Below are positions 1-5,223 of a stretch of DNA of 5,223 bases, piece by piece. Position numbers and translations under genes: made by a program. The notes beneath the pieces are model-generated. The model was not told where the DNA came from and ran no database searches. It was given only the letters and a program-made list of their open reading frames with translations. The stretch is from Opitutales bacterium (GTDB taxonomy: Bacteria; Verrucomicrobiota; Verrucomicrobiia; Opitutales; Opitutaceae), in assembly GCA_021772595.1 (NCBI GenBank), contig JAJFLS010000324.1, positions 1 to 5,223 on the forward strand, given 5' to 3'. The first letter of the stretch is position 1. Each line of letters opens with the position of its first letter.

Positions 1-25
1 GCACGCCGGGACGTCGTTGCCCTAC
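1..25 (-). repeat. Possible truncated GTAG-headed REP-like element
   Basis: Read on the minus strand, this edge fragment starts with GTAG and continues GGCAACGACG, then TCCCGGCGTGC to the window end. It lies 6 bp beyond the stop codon of the PQQ dehydrogenase. The GTAG head and the AACGAC at the same offset match the REP-like units at 2240-2303, but the rest differs. A weak hairpin is possible, pairing GCA with TGC and CG with CG around one bulged A, but its outer part is cut off. This may be a second REP class or only chance. Downstream-of-gene placement is typical of REPs. Confidence is low because the element is incomplete. Confidence 0.3.
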
Positions 26-31
26 CTTTCA

Positions 32-2176
32 TCACTCCTCCGGCAAGGCAAACACCAGCACTGCGTCGCCTGACGGAGTTCCTACTTTCGGCCCGCCTCC
101 GGAGCAAATCGCCACGTATTGACGTCCATCGATGGCGTAGACCGAAGGCGTCGCGTAGCCGCCGTAGGGCAACTGGTATTCCCAGAGGATCTTTCCGGTC
201 GCAGTATCGAATGCTCGGAGTTTCTCGTCAAAAGTCGCTGCAACGAAAATCAACCCACCCGCTGTCGCTACCGATCCGCCGAAATTCCGCGTTCCGGTAT
301 TGCGGATGCCGCGCTTGACCAGCTCCGGGTACTCGCCGAGCGTAGTCGTCCACATTATCGTTCCCGCGTTGAGATCGACAGCTGCTAAGCTACCCCATGG
401 CGGCTTTGTCCCTGGAATCCAGTTTTCATCTTCAAACCTATTGTACCCTTGCAACAAATACACCGTTCTTGTCTCGCGACCACTCACATCCAGAGGCTCT
501 TCACTCGGATTGCGCAAATACGAAACGATTCCCGACAATTCTTCGTTCGAAAAATTATTGAAAGACGGCATCGCTCCCCTGCCTTCTTCTATCGTATTTA
601 TAAGCTCTCCATCTGGCTTGTCGGTAAGCGCCAATGCAGGAACGACCGGCGGAGCGCCTTGCAATTGGAGTCCGTGGCAAGCTGAGCAGTTAAGCTGATA
701 AAGCAGCTTCCCTTTATCGTATTCGCTCAACCCTTCATCGTCCACCAGTGTAGTTACCGGACTGAGACGCATCAAATTCGAACTCTCGTTCACATTGACG
801 TAGAGCATGCCGTTACTCGGATCGAATGACGCGCCGTGCCACTCCATGCCTCCCGACATACCCGGCACGATCACATGGCCCCGCAAACTCGGCGGCGTGA
901 ATATCGGTCCGCCACTGTATCCCTCAGCCATCTTAGCTGCCGCGGCGTAGGCTTCGGGAGTAGTGTCGTTAAAATCGTCTTCCGCGAATCCTTGCCGCAC
1001 GAGCGGAGGCGGCTTGACGGGAAACGGCTGAGTCGGCCAAGCCTCTTCTCCCGGAATATCCGATGCGGCGACAGGACGTTCCTCGACCGGAAATATCGGC
1101 TCGCCCGTGCCGCGATCCAAAACGAATAGATGCCCCATTTTCGTCATCTGAACGACCGCCTCGCGCGGCTCGTTGTCGATTTCCAGCTCCACTAGAATCG
1201 GAGCGGGAGGATTGTCCATGTCCCAAATATCGTGGTGCACCGTTTGAAAATGCCATTGCCGCTCGCCCGTCCGCGCGTCGAGAGCTAGCACGCAGTTTCC
1301 AAAAAGCCCCTTCCCTTTTCGGTTCGCGCCGTAGAAGTCGTAAGTGGGCGAGCCAGTCGCCCCGAAAACCCAGCCGCGCTTTTCGTCGATGGTCAACCCA
1401 CCCCACGCGTTCGCGCCGCCATAGCTCTCGCCTTCCACCCATTCCCATGTGTCGTGTCCAAATTCCCCCTTTTTCGGAATCGTGTGGAAAATCCAGCGAA
1501 ACTCTCCGGTTCGCGCACTGTAGGCGCGAATGTGCCCTGGCGACGCGCCAAAGCCCTCGCTCACGCTAGTTCCCAGGATTAGATAGTCCTCGAAGACCGC
1601 AACGGGACTTGTCATTTTGCACGACACGAATTCCGGATCCATGCCGAGATTCTTCCTCAAGTCGAGCGCGCCACTTTCGGCGAAAGTACCCACCAGCTTC
1701 CCCGTTTGAGCATCGATCGCGTACAAGCTCGAACCGGTCGAATGAAAAATTCGTTGTTCGTCGCCATCGGCCCAATACGCGACGCCACGGTTGATAACCG
1801 AATAACCACTGTTCTTCTGTTCCGGCGTCCGCGGATCGAATTCCCAATATTGCTCGCCCGTTGCTCCGTCCAAAGCGAGTACGCGACCGGCGGGAGTCAC
1901 CATATAGAAAACGTCGTCGATGATGATCGGATTGGTCTGCATGGCGGAACCGCGAGACGCATCGCCGGTGTTGATCATCCAGGCGGGTTCCAGTCGAGCC
2001 ACGTTTGAAGCGTTTATCTGATCGAGTTCCGAAAACTGGTTGGCCTTCTGGTCGCCGCGATAGATGGCCCAATCTCGATAGTTGTCGAGCTGCTTGACGG
2101 ATTTCGATTCAGGCTTCTGAGAACAGCCGACAAGCAGTAAAAGGGGAAGGCAAAGAAAGAGGTATCGCGCAGTCAT
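32..2176 (-). CDS. PQQ-dependent dehydrogenase lipoprotein with inserted cytochrome c domain
   Basis: A quinoprotein sugar/alcohol dehydrogenase of the PQQ glucose dehydrogenase-like family (714 aa), which oxidises its substrate outside the cytoplasm and passes electrons from PQQ to a heme. Residues 1-18 form a lipoprotein signal ending in the lipobox LVGC, with C18 as the likely lipidated residue. The beta-propeller shows repeated blade motifs of the form A-x-D-x-x-T-G-x-x-x-W near residues 101-111, 298-308 and 655-665, with variants near 153, 218, 352 and 598. HHDIWDMD at 314-321 matches the HHD-W-D motif of membrane glucose dehydrogenases, so D316 is the probable catalytic aspartate. A cytochrome c domain at about 484-557 carries the heme motif C497-S-A-C500-H501 and a likely axial ligand M536 in GAMPSF. 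It sits between propeller blades rather than at the C-terminus, an arrangement also known in other PQQ dehydrogenases. The ATG gives a complete signal peptide; no Shine-Dalgarno motif precedes it. The substrate cannot be read from sequence. No PQQ-synthesis gene is nearby, so cofactor supply is unknown. Confidence 0.93.
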   Translation of the reverse strand: MTARYLFLCLPLLLLVGCSQKPESKSVKQLDNYRDWAIYRGDQKANQFSELDQINASNVARLEPAWMINTGDASRGSAMQTNPIIIDDVFYMVTPAGRVLALDGATGEQYWEFDPRTPEQKNSGYSVINRGVAYWADGDEQRIFHSTGSSLYAIDAQTGKLVGTFAESGALDLRKNLGMDPEFVSCKMTSPVAVFEDYLILGTSVSEGFGASPGHIRAYSARTGEFRWIFHTIPKKGEFGHDTWEWVEGESYGGANAWGGLTIDEKRGWVFGATGSPTYDFYGANRKGKGLFGNCVLALDARTGERQWHFQTVHHDIWDMDNPPAPILVELEIDNEPREAVVQMTKMGHLFVLDRGTGEPIFPVEERPVAASDIPGEEAWPTQPFPVKPPPLVRQGFAEDDFNDTTPEAYAAAAKMAEGYSGGPIFTPPSLRGHVIVPGMSGGMEWHGASFDPSNGMLYVNVNESSNLMRLSPVTTLVDDEGLSEYDKGKLLYQLNCSACHGLQLQGAPPVVPALALTDKPDGELINTIEEGRGAMPSFNNFSNEELSGIVSYLRNPSEEPLDVSGRETRTVYLLQGYNRFEDENWIPGTKPPWGSLAAVDLNAGTIMWTTTLGEYPELVKRGIRNTGTRNFGGSVATAGGLIFVAATFDEKLRAFDTATGKILWEYQLPYGGYATPSVYAIDGRQYVAICSGGGPKVGTPSGDAVLVFALPEE

Positions 2177-2239
2177 GATGGGGTAAAAGATAGATTGCAG
2201 AGAGGATCCGATTCATTCGAGGTTTTAATCGTGGGAGAT

Positions 2240-2264
2240 CGGAACGACGCAGTCGCTCCGCTAC
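2240..2264 (-). repeat. REP-like element, left copy
   Basis: On the minus strand this 25-nt unit reads GTAG, then a 9-nt arm CGGAGCGAC, the loop TGC and the arm GTCGTTCCG. The arms form a 9-bp stem with one G-T wobble. It matches the right copy (2279-2303) at 22 of 25 positions in inverted orientation. The outer-stem difference is compensatory: G-C here, T-A in the other copy. A GTAG tetranucleotide followed by a palindrome is the known signature of REP sequences mobilised by RAYT (TnpA-REP) transposases. No RAYT gene is in this window. Confidence 0.75.
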
Positions 2265-2278
2265 GCGATGAACTTCTT

Positions 2279-2303
2279 GTAGCTGAACGACTGCGTCGTT
2301 CAG
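2279..2303 (+). repeat. REP-like element, right copy
   Basis: On the plus strand this 25-nt unit reads GTAG, then CTGAACGAC, the loop TGC and GTCGTTCAG, a perfect 9-bp stem with a 3-nt loop. With the left copy it forms a head-to-head inverted pair: the GTAG heads face each other across 14 bp (2265-2278) and the hairpins point outward, like a two-REP BIME. It ends 9 bp beyond the sulfatase stop codon, so it would lie in the 3' end of that transcript. There it could protect the mRNA or weaken read-through into the dehydrogenase gene. No T-run follows on the minus strand, so it is not a standard intrinsic terminator. Confidence 0.78.
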
Positions 2304-2312
2304 AACTTAGGT

Positions 2313-3719
2313 CTACCTCGCCCTACTCACTTCCGTTTCCCTGGCGGGATCGTGATTCGGATTTTCGACGGGCATTTGGGCGGCGATCGATTTTCGCCAA
2401 TGGTAGAGTTCCGCTTTCAGTTCGGTCGCCTTTTCCGGATGGGTCTCAACTCGATTCGATTTTTCGCCGATGTCATTGCTCAAATCGTACAGCTCCAGTT
2501 TTCCGTCCTCAAGAAATTCCACCAGCCTCCAATCTCCAGAACGGATCGCGCTGTACGGCCCGTCGCCGCCCGCGTGATAATGCGGATAATGCCAGAAGAG
2601 ATTCCTCTGGAGCGTTCGTTCCGGATTTTTGAATACAGTTGCTAGACTTTTCCCGTCCACATCCGCGTTGGGCCCTAATCCGGCAATCTCCAGTAAAGTA
2701 GCGTAATAGTCGATCGTCATGATCGGAGTCTCGCACTCAACTCCCTTGGGTGTAACACCCGGCCAATAGGCGATCGCAGGAACGCGCGTGCCTCCTTCGT
2801 AGGCTGATCCTTTTCCACGCCTCAAGGGGAGGTTTTCGGTAAAGCCGTCATGCTTTCCATTTCGCTGGGTCAGGCCTCCATTGTCGGACGTAAAAACGAC
2901 CAGCGTGTTTTCCGACAGCCCCTTTTCTTTTAAAGTATCGAGAACGCGGCCCACGCTCATGTCCAAACTCTTGACCATCGCGGCGTAAATCGGATTCCGA
3001 TGGACGGCGGATGTATTCACTTTCTTCTTAAACTCCTCTACGAGATCCTCTCGTCCTTGGATCGGCGTGTGCGGAACGTTATAGGCGAAATACAAGAAAA
3101 ACGGCTCCTCCGTTGATCGGCCGATTTCTTCAATCGCCTTATCCGTCAAATAGTCCGTCGAATAGTTGCTCTTCAAGCCGAGCTTCTCCACCGTTTTCTC
3201 GTTGATGTAGTAGCCGCGCGTTCCCTGAGGCTTGCCGTGGGTCACATCGAAACCGTGGGCGGTCGGCCCTTGGTCCGATTGATTCGGAAAATCCAAATGC
3301 CACTTCCCGACGTGAATGGTTCGATAGCCTCCCTCCTTCAAAGCTTCCGCGATTGTCGTGCGTTTCTTTTCCAAGCCCTTCGTCCAATCCGGAATCGTCA
3401 TTTTCGCATGCGGTCGATTCTGGCCCGCGATGAAATCCGTCAGCCGAAGTCTGGCCGGATACATGCCGGTCATCACGCTCGCTCGCGTCGGCGAGCAAAC
3501 CGTGCAGGCCGAATACGCATTGGTAAACTTGACCCCTTCGCTGGCGAGCCGGTCTAGATTCGGCGTCTCGTAGAAATCGCTGCCAAAGCAACGAAGCCCC
3601 GTCCAGCCAAGGTCGTCAGCCAGGAAGAAGACGATGTTCGGTTTGCTCTGGGAGAAAGCAATCGATGGGAAAACGACTGCGAAAAACAGCGCGATCAATG
3701 ATAGGGATTTAATCGTCAT
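2313..3719 (-). CDS. Exported type I (Cys-type) sulfatase
   Basis: An alkaline-phosphatase-superfamily sulfatase (468 aa, normal length) that hydrolyses sulfate esters, probably in the periplasm or outside the cell. Residues 1 to about 23 form a signal peptide ending in AFS. The active site looks complete: metal-binding D35-D36 in LADDLG, C75-S-P-T-R79 (the CxPxR motif whose Cys becomes formylglycine), K139 and H141 in GKWHL, H217 in PHTP, D279-N280 in SDNGG, and K303 in RRGKG. The C-terminal subdomain (about 370-450) carries HYPHYH and the SAIRSGDWRL / ELYDL segments usual in this family. Activity needs a formylglycine-generating or anaerobic maturase, not encoded here. The substrate is unknown; a sulfated polysaccharide is the usual target in marine relatives, which is an inference. 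It is transcribed towards the PQQ dehydrogenase 136 bp downstream, with the REP pair between them. The start is set by the signal peptide; no Shine-Dalgarno motif is present. Confidence 0.95.
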   Translation of the reverse strand: MTIKSLSLIALFFAVVFPSIAFSQSKPNIVFFLADDLGWTGLRCFGSDFYETPNLDRLASEGVKFTNAYSACTVCSPTRASVMTGMYPARLRLTDFIAGQNRPHAKMTIPDWTKGLEKKRTTIAEALKEGGYRTIHVGKWHLDFPNQSDQGPTAHGFDVTHGKPQGTRGYYINEKTVEKLGLKSNYSTDYLTDKAIEEIGRSTEEPFFLYFAYNVPHTPIQGREDLVEEFKKKVNTSAVHRNPIYAAMVKSLDMSVGRVLDTLKEKGLSENTLVVFTSDNGGLTQRNGKHDGFTENLPLRRGKGSAYEGGTRVPAIAYWPGVTPKGVECETPIMTIDYYATLLEIAGLGPNADVDGKSLATVFKNPERTLQRNLFWHYPHYHAGGDGPYSAIRSGDWRLVEFLEDGKLELYDLSNDIGEKSNRVETHPEKATELKAELYHWRKSIAAQMPVENPNHDPARETEVSRAR

Positions 3720-3754
3720 AGTATTTATCGCAGACTAACAGGAACTTCGGCGGC

Positions 3755-3770
3755 GTTACCTTTTCGTAAC
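3755..3770. promoter_or_regulatory. Inverted repeat in divergent promoter region (possible operator)
   Basis: GTTAC, a 6-bp spacer CTTTTC, then GTAAC form a perfect 5-bp inverted repeat in the 64-bp region between the divergent sulfatase and LTXXQ-like genes. Its right arm touches the candidate -10 box at 3770-3775, where a bound regulator could block RNA polymerase. Arms this short can arise by chance, and no regulator gene is present in the window. Confidence 0.25.
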
Positions 3771-3775
3771 ATAAT
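3770..3775 (+). promoter_or_regulatory. Candidate -10 box, likely leaderless start
   Basis: CATAAT matches the sigma70 consensus TATAAT at 5 of 6 bases and ends 8 nt before the ATG at 3784. Transcription normally starts about 6-8 nt past the box, which would place the first mRNA base at or next to the start codon. No recognisable -35 box lies 16-18 bp upstream. The gene also has no Shine-Dalgarno motif, which fits a leaderless or nearly leaderless mRNA. Confidence 0.4.
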
Positions 3776-3783
3776 CTAAAACT

Positions 3784-4662
3784 ATGAAACCCTACTTCAA
3801 TCTTAGAATCGCCGGGGCAGCGGCTTTGTTCGCCGGCGGATACTTCACGCACGCCCTTTTATTCAACGACACGAGTCAGTCCAAGCCGGAGCCCAGACTC
3901 GTCCCTTCGAAACTGGAACAGGAAGTCAAATCGCTGAACCGCGAGCTGGCTTCGCTCCAATCGGAAAACGCGACGCTTCAATCCCAGCTTGAGGAGCGTG
4001 CATCGTTCGAAATCGTAGAGCCTGCCCCACAAGCAGCTCGACAGGGTCCAGGCATTGCCAGAGCGATGCCGTTCTCCGACGAGCAGTTCAAGAAAATGAT
4101 CTCACAACAGATCAGCCACCAGCTAGACATTTACTCTGTCCGGCTGAATCTAAGCCCTGATCAACGAGCGCAAATGGAAGATCTGATGGTGGCCCGATTC
4201 ATGCAAATGCATGACCGGAGGGGACACGGGCCAAATGAACCCGGCCAGTACGAGCAGTCTTTCATTACCCAACGAGACATCGACGATCTCGCCGCCGAAA
4301 TGCTTTCGCCCGAACAGCTCGATGAATACAACGAGATGAGACAGCAGGAAACCGCGGCTCGTAGTGAAATGATGGCGACCGCTCAAATGAGCCAAATCGC
4401 CCCCCAACTCGGGCTAAGCGAAGAGCAGAAAAATCAAGTCTACGGAATCTTTTACGATCAGTCGATCGACGTAGCCTCAGGCTTCAGCAACCCACAGCAG
4501 TTTCAAGAATCTCGGAGCGCCGCGAACGATCAAATCATGGAAATCCTGGACGACAAACAACAGGAAGTCTTCAAGCGCATTCAACAAAATCAGGGTATGA
4601 GCGGCGATGTCATGATTTACAACGCAGGTTCTAACGCGACCGCTATAGAGATTTACGAATAG
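3784..4662 (+). CDS. Membrane-anchored coiled-coil protein with duplicated LTXXQ/Spy-like helical units
   Basis: A 292-aa envelope protein of unknown function. Residues about 8-27 form a hydrophobic segment without a clear cleavage site, so it is probably a signal anchor with the rest in the periplasm. Residues about 41-73 are a strongly predicted-looking coiled coil rich in Glu, Leu, Gln and Ser. A Pro/Ala-rich linker follows (about 79-96). The C-terminal part carries two similar units. Unit A has LNLSPDQ (121-127) and then EMLSPEQLDEYNEM (172-185). Unit B has LGLSEEQ (209-215) and then EILDDKQQEVFKRI (253-266). The L-(T/S)-x-(E/D)-Q pattern recalls LTXXQ/CpxP/Spy-type periplasmic helical proteins, which act as chaperones or stress sensors. 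Similarity is at motif level only, so the function is not assigned. The protein is rich in Met and Gln and has no Cys. It is divergent from the sulfatase and is followed after 107 bp by the RidA-like gene; no functional link is evident. Confidence 0.82.
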   Translation: MKPYFNLRIAGAAALFAGGYFTHALLFNDTSQSKPEPRLVPSKLEQEVKSLNRELASLQSENATLQSQLEERASFEIVEPAPQAARQGPGIARAMPFSDEQFKKMISQQISHQLDIYSVRLNLSPDQRAQMEDLMVARFMQMHDRRGHGPNEPGQYEQSFITQRDIDDLAAEMLSPEQLDEYNEMRQQETAARSEMMATAQMSQIAPQLGLSEEQKNQVYGIFYDQSIDVASGFSNPQQFQESRSAANDQIMEILDDKQQEVFKRIQQNQGMSGDVMIYNAGSNATAIEIYE

Positions 4663-4696
4663 CAGAACCAAATTCGCTTCAAAATCTTATTGGCAA

Positions 4697-4712
4697 ACAA
4701 CAAGATTGTTGT
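4697..4712. promoter_or_regulatory. Perfect palindrome upstream of the RidA-like gene
   Basis: ACAACAA, the central GA, then TTGTTGT form a perfect 7-bp inverted repeat 57 bp before the ATG at 4770 and 34 bp after the previous stop. The stem is AT-rich, has only a 2-nt centre and lacks a following T-run, so it is a poor terminator. It looks more like a dimeric repressor site. The same gap (4663-4769) also holds a looser nested inverted repeat (GGATT/AATCC outside GAATT/AATTC, 4713-4744). No convincing -35/-10 pair was found. Confidence 0.3.
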
Positions 4713-4769
4713 GGATTGGATAGAATTGTCATTAATTCAAATCCAAAATCACGGATACCCCTGACCACA

Positions 4770-5223
4770 ATGAATGCAGAAGCGAAAATTGCCGAACTAA
4801 ACCTGGACCTTCCTCCCGCCCCTTCGCCAGGAGGAGTCTACAAGCCGATCGTAATCCTCAATGGCGCCGCCTATCTTTCCGGCCACGGACCCTATCTCTC
4901 CGACGGCTCCCTCCTTCAAGGCAGAGTCGGAACAGAAGTGGATCAAGAGGCCGGTTATAAGGCCGCTCGGCAAACTGGACTCGCGATGCTGTCGAGCTTA
5001 CGCGCGGGTCTCGGCTCGCTCGATCGCGTCAAGCGAGTCATCAAGCTGCTCGGAATGGTTAACTGCTCCCCGGACTTCGAACAGCATCCCGCCGTCATCA
5101 ACGGATGCAGCGAACTCTTCGCCCAGGTTTTCGGCGAAGACGCCGGCGTGGGCGCCCGCAGCGCGATCGGAATGGGATCACTGCCCGGAAACATCACCGT
5201 CGAAATCGAAGGCATATTCGAAA
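4770..5223 (+). CDS. RidA/YjgF/UK114-family protein, 3' end cut by window edge
   Basis: An open frame from ATG at 4770 to the window end gives 151 residues with no stop. It belongs to the YjgF/YER057c/UK114 family, in the longer subgroup of about 150-155 aa. Supporting segments are AYLSGHGPYLSDG (34-46), SLDRVKRVIKLLGMVN (83-98), HPAVINGCSELF (106-117), GARSAIGM (128-135) and VEIEGIFE (144-151). R130 and E145 line up with R105 and E120 of E. coli RidA, with no gap between them. R105 binds the substrate carboxylate in RidA, so enamine/imine deaminase activity is possible, but this subgroup is poorly characterised. Family members usually end just after VEIEAI-x-E, so probably only a few codons are missing. 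The protein has no signal peptide and is probably a cytosolic trimer. No Shine-Dalgarno motif precedes the ATG. A second ATG at 4774 is in another frame. The 107-bp gap suggests its own promoter rather than tight coupling to the upstream gene. Confidence 0.9.
   Translation, partial: MNAEAKIAELNLDLPPAPSPGGVYKPIVILNGAAYLSGHGPYLSDGSLLQGRVGTEVDQEAGYKAARQTGLAMLSSLRAGLGSLDRVKRVIKLLGMVNCSPDFEQHPAVINGCSELFAQVFGEDAGVGARSAIGMGSLPGNITVEIEGIFE

Noticed and set aside
969..1569. Long overlapping open frames of 159 aa (minus strand) and 168 aa (plus strand) inside the PQQ dehydrogenase
   Set aside because: Their Arg/Ser/Ala-rich translations match no family, and they lie wholly within a well-supported gene, so they are shadow frames.
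1566..2072. 168-aa minus-strand frame in another register of the PQQ dehydrogenase gene
   Set aside because: It overlaps the signal-proximal propeller coding region entirely and shows no domain of its own.
2177..2239. Sigma70 promoter for the PQQ dehydrogenase
   Set aside because: TATCTT with TGAATC 17 bp upstream on the minus strand is the best pairing found, but the -35 match is too poor to report.
2283..2303. Intrinsic terminator for the sulfatase
   Set aside because: The hairpin is strong, but on the minus strand it is followed by CTACAAG rather than a T-run. The GTAG head and the inverted partner fit a REP better.
2195..2632. 145-aa plus-strand frame crossing the intergenic region into the sulfatase
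   Set aside because: It runs through both REP-like hairpins and antisense to the sulfatase C-terminus, and its composition is unlike a real protein.
4150..4671. Minus-strand frames of 85 and 64 aa
   Set aside because: They are antisense shadows of the LTXXQ-like protein gene with no recognisable domain.
4955..5215. 86-aa minus-strand frame at the right end
   Set aside because: It is antisense to the RidA-like gene, whose plus-strand frame shows clear family motifs.

Overview
This window reads as a piece of a Gram-negative, aerobic heterotroph chromosome. The mix of genes is a lipoprotein PQQ dehydrogenase with a built-in cytochrome c, an exported Cys-type sulfatase, and a membrane-anchored LTXXQ/Spy-like protein. 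With moderately high GC and no Shine-Dalgarno motif at any of the four starts, this is most reminiscent of Verrucomicrobiota (Opitutae-like) or a neighbouring PVC lineage. That assignment rests on gene style and is an inference, since no rRNA or other phylogenetic marker is present.

Layout. On the minus strand are two exported enzymes: the PQQ/cytochrome c dehydrogenase (32-2176) and, upstream of it in transcription order, a type I sulfatase (2313-3719). The 136 bp between them holds a pair of inverted REP-like elements (2240-2303), each a GTAG head followed by a 9-bp hairpin with a TGC loop. Bases 1-25 may be the edge of another, different GTAG-headed element. The sulfatase faces away from a plus-strand gene (3784-4662) across a 64-bp divergent region with a promoter-like -10 box so close to the ATG that the transcript may be leaderless. 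That gene encodes an N-terminally anchored, coiled-coil protein with two copies of an LxLS-(D/E)Q helical unit. After a 107-bp AT-rich gap with a perfect short palindrome comes a plus-strand RidA/YjgF-family gene (4770 onward), cut by the window edge probably only a few codons before its stop.

How the genes work together. The two minus-strand enzymes act outside the cytoplasm. The sulfatase would remove sulfate esters, probably from a carbohydrate. The dehydrogenase would oxidise a sugar or alcohol and pass electrons through its own heme to the respiratory chain. A link in sulfated-glycan use is possible but unproven, because no glycoside hydrolase, transporter, sulfatase-maturation or PQQ-synthesis gene lies in the window. 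The LTXXQ-like protein is an envelope protein of unknown role and the RidA-like protein is probably cytosolic housekeeping.

I see no phage, transposase, CRISPR, toxin-antitoxin or RNA gene, and no clear evidence of a new multi-gene system. The most distinctive signals are the covarying REP pair, the internally duplicated Spy-like protein and the consistent absence of Shine-Dalgarno sequences.
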